DNA of 64,000 nt from positions 62,001 to 126,000 of the forward strand of contig NZ_JAGGKV010000009.1 of NCBI RefSeq assembly GCF_017874035.1. Direction: 5' to 3'. Positions 31,383-40,326 of this stretch are shown piece after piece. Both the position numbers and the translations under genes were made by a program. Below the pieces are notes generated by a model. That model was not told the DNA's origin. It saw nothing but the letters and a program-made list of their open reading frames with translations, and ran no database searches. This stretch comes from Paenibacillus aceris. GTDB lineage: Bacteria; Bacillota; Bacilli; Paenibacillales; NBRC-103111. Position 1 is the stretch's first letter. Every line of letters starts with the position of its first letter.

Positions 31383-33011
31383 ATGTTAAATAGTCCAAAA
31401 TCTAAAAGAGTAAAAAGCTCATTAAAAGTCACGATCATTTATGTGTTAGTTGGTAGTTTGTGGGTTATTCTATCCGATCGATTAATCAATATGCTGAAAT
31501 TCTCTGAAGCTATTTCTGTAAATTCTTCAAAGGGACTTTTTTATGTGATTATCACAGCTTTCATCCTCTATTTTTGTTTGAAAAGATTGAAAAAGCAGCT
31601 TATTGAAAGCGAGGAACGTTACGGGATCCTAGTCGAACATTCACCAGAGCCGATCGTTGTTCACAGCGATGGGATCATTGTCTTCATTAATCCTGCCGGT
31701 GCAAGAGTACTTGGCGCGAATTGTCCCGAGGAGCTTATCGGCCAATCCGTCATCAATTTCGTTCATCCTGATTTTGTAGACATTTCGTTCGTACGAATGA
31801 AGCAAATCACAGTGGATAGGCAGCCTACGGAACCGATGGACCAGAAATTTTTGCGCATAGACCAGCACATCATTGATGTTGAAGTTAGAGAAGTACCTAT
31901 TGTCTTTCTTGGCAAGCCAGCTGTGCAATTATTATGCAGAGATATTACGGAGCGTAAACGAGCCCAATGTCTCCTGGAAGAAAGGGAGCAAAGCTATAAG
32001 TCGCTTGTTGAGCACAATCCGGATGCTATTTTTACATTAGATTTAAAAGGAAATGTACAAACGGTTAATCCAGCAACTGAGAAGATTACCGGCTATGGGG
32101 AAGAAGAGTTTCAAAACCGGGTTTTTATCCCATTCCTTATTGAAGATGATCATGAAAAAGCATGGTGCCAGTTCGAAAAAGCGGTCATGGGCGAGGCCAA
32201 CGACACGGAAATTACGCTCACCAATAAAGCAGGGAAAAATGTCGAATTAAACTTAAAAATGGTTCCGATTATTCTAAACGATAAAATTGATGGCGTTTAC
32301 GGCATAGTGAAAGATATTACAGAACGCAAACGAACGGAAGAATTGTTGTTAAAATCCGAGAAACTTTCGATTGTGGGGCAGTTAGCGGCGGGTGTAGCCC
32401 ATGAAATTCGAAACCCATTGACTTCACTCAGAGGATTTGTGCAATTATTACAGTCCAAAGTTGATAATTATCAGTACTATTTTCAAATTATGCTATCTGA
32501 ATTAGATCGAATTAATGATATCGTTAGCGAGTTTATGGTGATTGCCAAACCGCAGGCAGTGAACTATGAGATGAAAGATATTCGGAAAATTGTAGATGAT
32601 GTCATGTCGCTGCTTGACACGCAAGCCATATTGAATAATGTACAAATTCATACCGAGATTGCAGCCGGGATTCCAGCTATTAAATGCGAAGAGAATCAAT
32701 TGAAACAGGTCTTTATTAATATTCTTAAAAATGCCATTGAAGCGATGCCGGATGGAGGTAATATCGTTATCGCATTGGAAACGGACGACAACAAGATCAG
32801 GATTCGTTTCATTGACGAAGGGTGTGGAATCTCAGAGGAACGTATCGTACTGTTAGGAGAACCCTTCTACACAACGAAGGAGAAAGGGACCGGTCTGGGA
32901 TTAATGGTATGTCATAAAATCATAGAAGCGCACCGCGGCCATCTCGAAATCAAAAGTGTCATTGATAAGGGAACAACGGTTGAAATACTCTTGCCGATTT
33001 CAGCTAGCTGA
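31383..33011 (+). CDS. PAS-domain sensor histidine kinase, sporulation-kinase type
   Basis: A 542-residue kinase with two N-terminal hydrophobic segments ('VTIIYVLVGSLWVILSD', 'GLFYVIITAFILYFCL'), then two PAS domains (about residues 80-195, 'YGILVEHSPEPIVVHSDGII', and 205-325, 'YKSLVEHNPDAIFTLDLKG'). The HisKA domain has H340 in 'GVAHEIRNPLTSLRGFVQLL', followed by an ATPase domain with 'FINILKNAIEAMPDGG' and 'TKEKGTGLGLMV'. The layout matches KinE/KinC-like kinases that feed the Spo0 phosphorelay. AAGGAAGAG lies before the ATG at 31383; an in-frame ATG 24 bases upstream has no site. No response regulator is adjacent. Confidence 0.9.
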   Translation: MLNSPKSKRVKSSLKVTIIYVLVGSLWVILSDRLINMLKFSEAISVNSSKGLFYVIITAFILYFCLKRLKKQLIESEERYGILVEHSPEPIVVHSDGIIVFINPAGARVLGANCPEELIGQSVINFVHPDFVDISFVRMKQITVDRQPTEPMDQKFLRIDQHIIDVEVREVPIVFLGKPAVQLLCRDITERKRAQCLLEEREQSYKSLVEHNPDAIFTLDLKGNVQTVNPATEKITGYGEEEFQNRVFIPFLIEDDHEKAWCQFEKAVMGEANDTEITLTNKAGKNVELNLKMVPIILNDKIDGVYGIVKDITERKRTEELLLKSEKLSIVGQLAAGVAHEIRNPLTSLRGFVQLLQSKVDNYQYYFQIMLSELDRINDIVSEFMVIAKPQAVNYEMKDIRKIVDDVMSLLDTQAILNNVQIHTEIAAGIPAIKCEENQLKQVFINILKNAIEAMPDGGNIVIALETDDNKIRIRFIDEGCGISEERIVLLGEPFYTTKEKGTGLGLMVCHKIIEAHRGHLEIKSVIDKGTTVEILLPISAS

Positions 33012-33024
33012 TCTCAAAATAATG

Positions 33025-33071
33025 AAAGGACTGCTCCTTAGTAGATGTACTACTATGGGGCAGTCCTTTTT
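33025..33071 (+). terminator. Rho-independent terminator
   Basis: AAAGGACTG-CTCC / GGGG-CAGTCCTTT with an inner GTAG / CTAC pairing and five T. Confidence 0.9.
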
Positions 33072-33208
33072 GATTCGTAAAGATATTTACAAAATAATTA
33101 AATTCAAATAACAATGGACGAACAAAAACGAGATACAATACAACTAATCACTAATTAAAACAAATTATTTAATGAGTTTTATGTTGTTATTCTGAAAGGA
33201 GGGAGAAT

Positions 33209-33898
33209 TTGGGCAAAGAATCAAATCATCAACGAATAATAGGCAGATTTCGAATTTTCACGTTACTGTTAGCCTGGACGCTTCTTCAGCCTCAAGCAGT
33301 CACGGCACACAACTCCTCCTATGGTTATTCTAATGTAACACTCACGGAAGTCGGTGTACGGTACGAGTTGTTACTTCTTCCAGATGAAATGCAACCGGTT
33401 CTCAATTTGGATCTCGATCAAGACGGTACAGTTACAATAGAAGAAGCCAATCAGAAGGAATCAGAATTGCAGAACTTCGTGGCGCGCTGGATGTCCGTCA
33501 AAGCGGATAATACCGAACTGCCGCCAAAGCTTGTGTCTATGGAGATGACGGAACGAGGCGTCGGGCTGCAGATGATCAAGTTGAACCTTGATTATGATTT
33601 TGGGAAGACAGTTAAGGAAGTGGCCATCAAGTATGACATCTTTGTCACAACTGAAAGTCCGACACACCACAACTTTGCCAGCATTGTATCTGTTGACGGC
33701 TCGACAAGAGAGTTTGTTTTTGACAAGGATCATCAAATTTTAAAGCTTAGGTTGAATCCAAATAGTCCGAAAGAAGCCGTCCAGAGGATCATTAAGTTCT
33801 CTCCGTGGATTCTGCTGATATTGCTGGTGACTACAGGAGCCTTTGTAATCGTTCTAGGATATTTGATAAGACTCAGAACAAAGAGGAGGAACCGATGA
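33209..33898 (+). CDS. Secreted EF-hand protein with C-terminal membrane anchor
   Basis: A 229-residue exported protein of no recognised family. A signal segment ('FTLLLAWTLLQPQAVTAHN') leads to an extracytoplasmic domain that carries one textbook EF-hand loop, D68 to E79 in 'LDLDQDGTVTIEEA' (Asp at loop positions 1, 3 and 5, Gly at 6, Glu at 12). A helix near residues 195-218 ('FSPWILLILLVTTGAFVIVL') and a basic tail anchor it. The start is a TTG after AAAGGAGGGAG. It overlaps the HupE/UreJ-like gene by four bases (ATGA), so the two proteins very likely work together. Confidence 0.72.
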   Translation: MGKESNHQRIIGRFRIFTLLLAWTLLQPQAVTAHNSSYGYSNVTLTEVGVRYELLLLPDEMQPVLNLDLDQDGTVTIEEANQKESELQNFVARWMSVKADNTELPPKLVSMEMTERGVGLQMIKLNLDYDFGKTVKEVAIKYDIFVTTESPTHHNFASIVSVDGSTREFVFDKDHQILKLRLNPNSPKEAVQRIIKFSPWILLILLVTTGAFVIVLGYLIRLRTKRRNR

Positions 33899-34458
33899 TG
33901 GAAGTTGTTATTCCGGAGTGGCTATTTGATGCATGGACTTACATATGGTTTGGCATGGAGCACCTGTTCACAGGGTATGATCATCTGTTATTTCTCTTGG
34001 GTTTAGTTATCGTCCGCCTGAAATGGCGTGAATATTTGAAAATTGTCACATCCTTCACAGTCGGGCACAGTATTACGCTAGCATTGGCAGCGCTGGGCAT
34101 CGTATCGATTCCCGGGACAATCATTGAACCTTTAATTGCATTAAGCATTGTGTTTGTCGCGGCAGAAAATGTGCTCCGCAAGCAGCATAAGTGGCGTTGG
34201 ATGATAACAGCATTCTTCGGTCTTATTCACGGTTTCGGATTCGCAGGAGTGCTTGAAGGTCGGTTCACAGGAAATATTGCATGGCCGTTGTTTTCTTTCA
34301 ATCTGGGGATTGAATTAGGACAGTTGGTCGTACTTTTTGCTCTTTTGCCGATTATCAATAAGATTGGACAAACCCGTTGGAACATCCAGACGGTTTATGG
34401 CGTATCAGGGATGATCGGCTTGTTCGGCATTTATTGGTTCATCGAGCGTGTGATATAG
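33895..34458 (+). CDS. HupE/UreJ family membrane protein
   Basis: A 187-residue integral membrane protein with about six helices. The HupE/UreJ_2 signatures are visible: 'GMEHLFTGYDHLLFLLGL' at residues 20-37, 'SFTVGHSITLALAALG' and 'FFGLIHGFGFAGVLEG'. Relatives include nickel or cobalt permease-like proteins of hydrogenase and urease clusters, but many members lie outside such clusters, and here there is neither a hydrogenase nor a urease. AAGAGGAGGA precedes two adjacent ATG codons. Co-encoded with the EF-hand protein upstream. Confidence 0.87.
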   Translation: MMEVVIPEWLFDAWTYIWFGMEHLFTGYDHLLFLLGLVIVRLKWREYLKIVTSFTVGHSITLALAALGIVSIPGTIIEPLIALSIVFVAAENVLRKQHKWRWMITAFFGLIHGFGFAGVLEGRFTGNIAWPLFSFNLGIELGQLVVLFALLPIINKIGQTRWNIQTVYGVSGMIGLFGIYWFIERVI

Positions 34459-34728
34459 CGGATAGTGTAGAGCTTACTTTACACGCCTCCTTTACAAAAT
34501 CGATAGATGTATTTAACATCCCACAAACAAAACAACAATAAACTACAATTAAACGTACATAAAAACAACTAATACATAATTAATTGACATGCTTTTTATT
34601 GTGTTTTTATGTGTAAGGGGGAGTGCCTATACCGAGCCATTCTGATACATGCTCCATCAAATCCGTTGTCAACCCGTAGCTGAGAATTCAAGTAGCATCA
34701 AAATTCAAGTATCAAAGGAGGATTTATT
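34459..34728 (+). other. Intergenic leader upstream of the first giant protein
   Basis: A GTGTA / TACAC hairpin without a T run (34467-34485) follows the previous stop. A perfect TTGACA is at 34584-34589, but no convincing -10 box lies at the right distance. The rest is AT-rich; no riboswitch was recognised. AAAGGAGG at 34714-34721 serves the next gene. Confidence 0.4.
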
Positions 34729-37700
34729 TTGTTGAATGCCAAGAAATTCGTATCTGCAATGATGGCATGCACTATCGCCTGTTCAGTTGTTTATTCTGCT
34801 GGAGCGGGCTTTGTTCCAGTCGCTATCGCCGCTGAGGCGGTCGGCGTACCGGTCGCTTCTGCACCTGCTGGCCGTTATGAACAATCCGTCAGTGTTTCGC
34901 TTAGCAGCATGACCTCAGGTGCTGAAATCTATTACACTTTGGATGGCACTATGCCTGACGAAACCAGCCTTAAATACAACGGAACGCCAATTGTCCTCTC
35001 GGATTCAACGAACATCTCCGTTATCGCTTTGAAAGACGGTATTTGGAGCAAACCTGCTACGTACGGCTATATCATCAAGACAACCGAGAAACCGCTGCTG
35101 AAATTCGCAGCTATGTCGGACATTCACATTGGTCCTGGTACAGATGAAGAAAATGCGAAGACTCGTGCACGGTACGCCAGCAACTTCGATGTGATTTCTT
35201 CCATATTCTCCAAACCCGATGCCATTCTTATCGCGGGCGATCTTATCAATGACAACGGAGACGGGAAAGGGCCGCATCATACTTTTGTGCGCAGTGTTTT
35301 CGAGGAACAAATGGCACGAAAAGGCTGGTCGGACATGCCCGTACAGATTGCTATCGGCAATCACGACGCCAGCGTAGCCGAAGTCAAACAATACTATCCT
35401 GCCGATTGGTTCACGAGCCAGTCGAACGGCTACTACGAGAAGTCAATCGGGGACTATTCGTTTTTCTTTATCAATGGGAACAATTACAACGGTGACACGG
35501 GACAAAGGAACTGGCTGAAGGGACGGCTCGCGGCGCTGACAGCTGATCCGGCGAATCTTAACAAGCCGATATTTATTACCTTGCACCACCCAGTCGCCAA
35601 TACGGTCATGGACGGCCAGCAAGGATCTAACCAGAACCTGTATACGGATCTGAAGGATTATCCGCAAGTCATCGTCCTATCCGGCCACTCGCATTTGAAC
35701 ATTAACGACGATCGGTCGATCTATCAGAAAGATTTCACTTCGGTCAATCTAGGATCCATGTCGTATATTGAGACAGAGCATGGAAATTCTGCCGTAACAG
35801 AAGAAGGCTTAGCGGACGGAAGGTTCGAATTCCCTGTTAGTCAATCTCAATTCATTGAAGTTTATAAGGATCGCGTAGAGATTGAGCGAGTAGAGTACAA
35901 CGGCGATCAAGGCTCCATTTATATTGGAGGAAAATGGCAAGGAGCTGGTGCCGGGCCACCGTACTCGAGCGCTGGTGCACTAGCGGGCAAGAAATGGGTC
36001 ATAAAATTACAAGGAAATACGAAAGATGAAATTAAAAGCAATTTTACTTACACGCCGAGCAACCGCAACAAAACGGCGCCTCAATTCCCTGCGAATCCCG
36101 AGATTCAGATGGTACCTGGAGCGAATAACGTGCCGGTGCTCTCGTTCAGACAAGCCAAGGACGATCAGTCCATGCATCATTACGAGATCAACGTGTTAAA
36201 CAAGCGAACCAGCGAAATCGTTAAATCTTACAGTGTGTTGTCCGATTATTACTTTTCGCCGATTCCGAACAAAATGAATATTCCCTTGACGGGACTAAAT
36301 GCAGCTACCTCCTACGTCTTGACCATTACGGGAGTGGATGCCTACGGAAATAAAAGTTCACCTTTGCAGACTTTATTTAAAACCGACGGCACGGCACCGG
36401 AATTGACGCCAATCGACCCAACTACGATGTGGAATCAGCTCGTGTCCGACATGAAATTTGATGAAAATTTGACTGACAACGCCTCTGGGGTAACAGGTCT
36501 TGCTTCCAATAGCGGGAGTGTCACCTACGTCGAAGGAAAGTCGGGCAAGGCTGCCAGCATTGCGGCAGGCAACGGCAATTATATCGATCTGGGCAGCAGA
36601 TCCGACTTAAATTTCGGAAATGGCAGCTTTACCGTATCGTTCTGGCATACGGGTAATTTGGCAGGCGATCAGACGGTCATTTCCAATAAAAACTGGAATT
36701 CCGGGAAAAATGCCGGCTGGTATATCGGCCCTGCAACTGCGAATAACATGACGCTTAATATGGCTGACGGCACGAACCGCATTGATTATTCAGCTGCCGG
36801 CGTAGGAACAGAATGGCACCACTTCACAATTTCTGTAGACAGGACAAGCAAGATGGCCACCACATATGTGGACGGTGTTATGAAGGCATCCAAGGACATA
36901 TCCGCTCTAGGCACCTCCAGCATGGATACGCCTTATCACATCATCATCGGCGCAGACGGCAATAAAGGCAATGGCGGCGCAACCGTTACGATGGATGATT
37001 TAAAAATATGGAAGCGCGCCCTATCTGCCACGGAAGCCAAAGCGTTGTCCGATTCATACCAGTCGGCAACGTTGTACACGTTCGAACAGTTGAAGACACG
37101 AATCCAAGAGGCAGAACAATTTGTGGCAAAAGTCGCAGCTACTGCGGGCATGTCCGTTCCCGTGCAAACGAAAAATGAATTAGATGCTAAGCTTGCTGAC
37201 GCAAAGCTCTTGACGGCAAACAACGATGCTATTTTAATCGATCAAGCCTATATTGATTTGATGTGGGCATTGCAAACGGCCAAGGACAACGTTGTATACA
37301 CGTTCATTCCGAAAACGGCTTTTACGATCAACTCCTTCAGCTCTTATGCCGACAATGAGAGCGCGTTTGCAAGCAACATCCTTGACAACCAGGATACAAC
37401 AATTTGGCATTCCAAATGGGAGGCTCCTGCTGCTCCTTTCCCGCATTCGGTCATTATCGACATGGCAAACACTTATAAGCTGAATGGCATTCAAAGAAAG
37501 AGCCGTCTCAGTCAAACCGCGATGGAGTTCCCTAAGACATTCGAATTATACGCTTCGGATAACTTGGCCGACTTAAGCGATCCTTCCTACTTGGGAGATT
37601 CCGCAAACAAGGCTTCGGGCACTTTCGGCAAGACTTGGGCAGGTACGTTGTATAAGGATTATGTCTCTTTAGACAAGCCTTTGCAGGGGCGTTATGTGAA

Positions 37701-38901
37701 ATTCGTAGTTACTGGAACTTATAATACAGATACATCGAAAACCTTTACGAGCATGAGCGAAATTGACTTTACCGGTGAAGGCGTATCAAGCGAGAGCGCG
37801 GCGCTGTCGGATCTAAAAGTAAACGGAACTACCGTTAGCGATTTTGCTCCGGATAAAATGAACTACTCGGTGAACGTCCCGAATGACGTTACGGTTGCGA
37901 ACGTGACCTATACGGCCGTTAATCCTGCAGCAGCCGTATCGGTAGAGGGCGGCAAGGATTTGGTGATCGGTGAAAATCCGGTTACCGTTACGGTTTCCAC
38001 TCCAAGCGGCACCACGAATGTATATCGCATTGCGATAACCAGACAACCTGAATCAAGCACAGGTTCCACTGCGGCATTGAGTGGAGCCAATACAGTGGTT
38101 GCAGGACAATCGCTCGATCTTACTTTCGGGCTCAGAAATGTGACGGATAGCAATTATCAGAGCATTTATGCTCAGGATTTGACACTGAATTATGACCCGG
38201 CAAAATTCGATTTGAACGCGATTACTTCCACGAAGCCTGGATTTGGGGTCGTATCGCAAAAAGAAGTAGCGCCAGGTCGTGTACGAATCCTGGCCGCCAG
38301 CCAAGGGGCAATTTATGCGATTCATCCCAATGAAGACTCTTTGAAATTCTCGTTCATTGCCAAGTCATTGACCCAAGATACGGATACGGCAGTGTCTGTG
38401 TCTAATGTGGTAATCGCGAATAATTTGGGTGGCGAGTTGCAATTAACCGGGGCTTCCCGTGACGTGCTGGTTACTGCACAGGCGGATAAAACGGCATTAG
38501 CTGCCGCGATTCATTCCGCTCAGTCTAAACACGATGCTGCGGTAGAAGGAACGAATGTCGGTCAATATCCAGTCGGTGCAAAAGCGAATCTGCAGAATGC
38601 GATCAACACGGCATTATCTGTGGCCGCCGACCCGTCAGCAAGCCAGCAACAGGTCGATCAAGCCTTAATGGCATTGCATGCAGCCGTACTGGCATTCGAT
38701 GCACTGGTTATAACCAACAATCCGGGAGACATGAACGGAGATGGTCGTATCAGCATAGGAGACTTGGCTAGAGTAGCGGCCGCCTATGGGAAGAACTCCT
38801 CCGATTCGGATTGGACTCAATATCAACTTGCTGATATCAACCATGACAACAAGATTGATGTTCTCGATCTCGCGGCAATCGCAAAATTAATTTTAGAATG
38901 A
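34729..38901 (+). CDS. Secreted metallophosphoesterase with LamG, cohesin and dockerin modules
   Basis: A 1390-residue exported protein. Order, approximate: signal peptide 1-35; chitobiase/beta-hexosaminidase C-terminal-like domain 40-118 ('GAEIYYTLDGTMPDETS'); calcineurin-like phosphoesterase 120-400 with D131/H133, D171, N211-H212, H286 and H320-x-H322; FN3 450-555; LamG/concanavalin-like 565-780; FIVAR 785-855; discoidin-like 860-1020; cadherin-like beta-sandwich 1025-1105 ('LSDLKVNGTTVSDFAPDKMN'); cohesin 1112-1245 ('SIYAQDLTLNYDPAKFDL'); FIVAR 1250-1320; type I dockerin 1330-1390, with 'DMNGDGRISIGD' and 'DINHDNKIDVLD' calcium loops. It starts with TTG seven bases after AAAGGAG. The phosphoesterase could hydrolyse wall or extracellular phosphodiesters; the substrate is unknown. 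No LPxTG or SLH anchor is seen, so attachment may rely on the cohesin-dockerin contact. Confidence 0.9.
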   Translation: MLNAKKFVSAMMACTIACSVVYSAGAGFVPVAIAAEAVGVPVASAPAGRYEQSVSVSLSSMTSGAEIYYTLDGTMPDETSLKYNGTPIVLSDSTNISVIALKDGIWSKPATYGYIIKTTEKPLLKFAAMSDIHIGPGTDEENAKTRARYASNFDVISSIFSKPDAILIAGDLINDNGDGKGPHHTFVRSVFEEQMARKGWSDMPVQIAIGNHDASVAEVKQYYPADWFTSQSNGYYEKSIGDYSFFFINGNNYNGDTGQRNWLKGRLAALTADPANLNKPIFITLHHPVANTVMDGQQGSNQNLYTDLKDYPQVIVLSGHSHLNINDDRSIYQKDFTSVNLGSMSYIETEHGNSAVTEEGLADGRFEFPVSQSQFIEVYKDRVEIERVEYNGDQGSIYIGGKWQGAGAGPPYSSAGALAGKKWVIKLQGNTKDEIKSNFTYTPSNRNKTAPQFPANPEIQMVPGANNVPVLSFRQAKDDQSMHHYEINVLNKRTSEIVKSYSVLSDYYFSPIPNKMNIPLTGLNAATSYVLTITGVDAYGNKSSPLQTLFKTDGTAPELTPIDPTTMWNQLVSDMKFDENLTDNASGVTGLASNSGSVTYVEGKSGKAASIAAGNGNYIDLGSRSDLNFGNGSFTVSFWHTGNLAGDQTVISNKNWNSGKNAGWYIGPATANNMTLNMADGTNRIDYSAAGVGTEWHHFTISVDRTSKMATTYVDGVMKASKDISALGTSSMDTPYHIIIGADGNKGNGGATVTMDDLKIWKRALSATEAKALSDSYQSATLYTFEQLKTRIQEAEQFVAKVAATAGMSVPVQTKNELDAKLADAKLLTANNDAILIDQAYIDLMWALQTAKDNVVYTFIPKTAFTINSFSSYADNESAFASNILDNQDTTIWHSKWEAPAAPFPHSVIIDMANTYKLNGIQRKSRLSQTAMEFPKTFELYASDNLADLSDPSYLGDSANKASGTFGKTWAGTLYKDYVSLDKPLQGRYVKFVVTGTYNTDTSKTFTSMSEIDFTGEGVSSESAALSDLKVNGTTVSDFAPDKMNYSVNVPNDVTVANVTYTAVNPAAAVSVEGGKDLVIGENPVTVTVSTPSGTTNVYRIAITRQPESSTGSTAALSGANTVVAGQSLDLTFGLRNVTDSNYQSIYAQDLTLNYDPAKFDLNAITSTKPGFGVVSQKEVAPGRVRILAASQGAIYAIHPNEDSLKFSFIAKSLTQDTDTAVSVSNVVIANNLGGELQLTGASRDVLVTAQADKTALAAAIHSAQSKHDAAVEGTNVGQYPVGAKANLQNAINTALSVAADPSASQQQVDQALMALHAAVLAFDALVITNNPGDMNGDGRISIGDLARVAAAYGKNSSDSDWTQYQLADINHDNKIDVLDLAAIAKLILE

Positions 38902-38926
38902 TGAAGTAGAAGAGAAAGGTGAAACT

Positions 38927-38976
38927 AAGCCGTTGTCAATCATGCTCATGTTTGGGCATGTTGACAGCGGCTTTTT
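38927..38976. terminator. Bidirectional terminator inside the 3' end of the CGNR gene
   Basis: AAGCCG-TTGTCAA / TTGACA-GCGGCTT stem with T run on the plus strand. Most of it lies within the last codons of the opposing gene. Confidence 0.82.
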
Positions 38977-39505
38977 GCCGTTCTCGGAACCGTCTTACTT
39001 TCATCAAATTGCCGCACATTTTGTCATCACAGTATTTCTTGGAGCGATTGCGCGTAGCATCAACATACACCCATAAGCAATTCGGATTATCACAAATACG
39101 TATACGGGAGGGTTCGCCCTCAGCGATCTGCTGTGCCATAGAGGCTGCAATTTCAGCGCGAATATGTGTCCATTGCCGATTTACACCTTGCCATTGCAGT
39201 TGATACTGGTTCTGGCTAATGGCAAGACGGCGGATAACCGGACCTAGAGCCATGATGGAATTGAGGGCTTCAACATCTTCTTCTCTCGGCAAGGAATTCT
39301 CAACGTATTGTGTTACGATCCGATGCAAAAGTGTTCTTAAATCCTTTAAATCTTGTAATTCCTTTGAATTAGGAGGCTGATCTGCGGATAGATGCTGATC
39401 CTTCAACCATTGCTCCAGCCATTCAGGTTTATCGAGGCGATCGTCAATCGCTCCGTCACCTTTCCAATCATGATGCAAGCTATTTATAAAATCATCCCAA
39501 AGCAT
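38936..39505 (-). CDS. CGNR zinc finger domain protein (ABATE domain)
   Basis: A 189-residue stress-type transcription regulator candidate. The N-terminal ABATE domain runs from 'LWDDFINSLHHDWKGDGAID' through 'LRTLLHRIVTQYV'. The C-terminal zinc finger is 'RICDNPNCLWVYVDATRNRS' followed by 'KKYCDDKMCGN': four Cys, with N in the C-G-N box, exactly the CGNR pattern. GAGGGGC precedes the ATG at 39505, although the frame continues 13 codons upstream. It is divergent from the DinB-family gene across 152 bases and may regulate it or itself. Confidence 0.9.
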   Translation of the reverse strand: MLWDDFINSLHHDWKGDGAIDDRLDKPEWLEQWLKDQHLSADQPPNSKELQDLKDLRTLLHRIVTQYVENSLPREEDVEALNSIMALGPVIRRLAISQNQYQLQWQGVNRQWTHIRAEIAASMAQQIAEGEPSRIRICDNPNCLWVYVDATRNRSKKYCDDKMCGNLMKVRRFRERQKAAVNMPKHEHD

Positions 39506-39657
39506 AACGTGCCCCTCGTTCTTTTTTATCTTATAGTGTAACACCTTAAAAATAAGTTTGCTAGTTACTTGACTGTCAAATCATTCCATGCTAAAGTACT
39601 GATGTAACTTGTTAATTATATTTAGGTAGTTACATTACGATATTAGGAGGCTTTGCG

Positions 39658-40152
39658 ATGAATAAAATCGAGCTTTTGCTTCATGGTTGGGATAGCTGCT
39701 ATGAGAAAGAAGACTGGTATCCGCCGCTGACGGATGCACTCAAAGGACTGACTGCGGAGCAAGCCAACTGGCGGCCAGACGGCGAGCATGTGAATGCGAT
39801 TTGGGAAAATGTCCATCATTTAATTTTTTATAAAGAGCGTTTGTTGAACAGAATGACTGCCATAGAGTCCGAATATCCGGATTTAAGCAATGACGATACG
39901 TTCGTAGTCGAATCTGCTTCGAGTAAGGATTGGGAAGAAACTTTAGCTCGGTTGCAAACTGTTCATCGAGGAATCCGGGATCGGATGGCCAAATGGGAGG
40001 ATAACGACTTCGAGCATGTATATCCTAATCGGACGCAATCCGTTGGGCGTTGGGTGAACAGCCTGATCCTGCATGATGCTTATCATACAGGTCAGATTAT
40101 GTTCATCCGTAAGATGCAAGGATCTTGGCCTTCCCGTCGTTCCTTTGACTAG
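39658..40152 (+). CDS. DinB family protein
   Basis: A 164-residue four-helix-bundle protein of the DinB/YfiT superfamily, with the metal-site histidines in 'WENVHHLIFYKERLLNRM' and 'HDAYHTGQIMFIRKMQGSWP'. DinB_2 members include bacillithiol- or mycothiol-dependent transferases and many uncharacterised proteins. TTAGGAGGC precedes the ATG. It is divergent from the CGNR regulator. Confidence 0.88.
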   Translation: MNKIELLLHGWDSCYEKEDWYPPLTDALKGLTAEQANWRPDGEHVNAIWENVHHLIFYKERLLNRMTAIESEYPDLSNDDTFVVESASSKDWEETLARLQTVHRGIRDRMAKWEDNDFEHVYPNRTQSVGRWVNSLILHDAYHTGQIMFIRKMQGSWPSRRSFD

Positions 40153-40195
40153 AATGGCAAGGGAAAATAATTGAAATGGATGTTCTGCTTCTCAC

Positions 40196-40240
40196 CCTGT
40201 GCCTGGTTCAACGCTAAAGTTGAGCAGGGCACAGGTTTTC
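40196..40240 (+). terminator. Rho-independent terminator
   Basis: CCTGTGCCTG / CAGGGCACAGG stem with inner CAAC / GTTG and a T-rich tail. Confidence 0.88.
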
Positions 40241-40326
40241 TTTTGCCTAGAAGCATTCATATAGAGGGATTAGAAGATTAATTTCGAATAGAGAAAATAA
40301 CTGATTATAAGGAGGTTCTCATACAC

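Noticed and set aside
34459..34728. Riboswitch (c-di-GMP, c-di-AMP or cobalamin type) upstream of the first giant gene.
   Set aside because: None of the conserved core motifs of those families could be found by eye.
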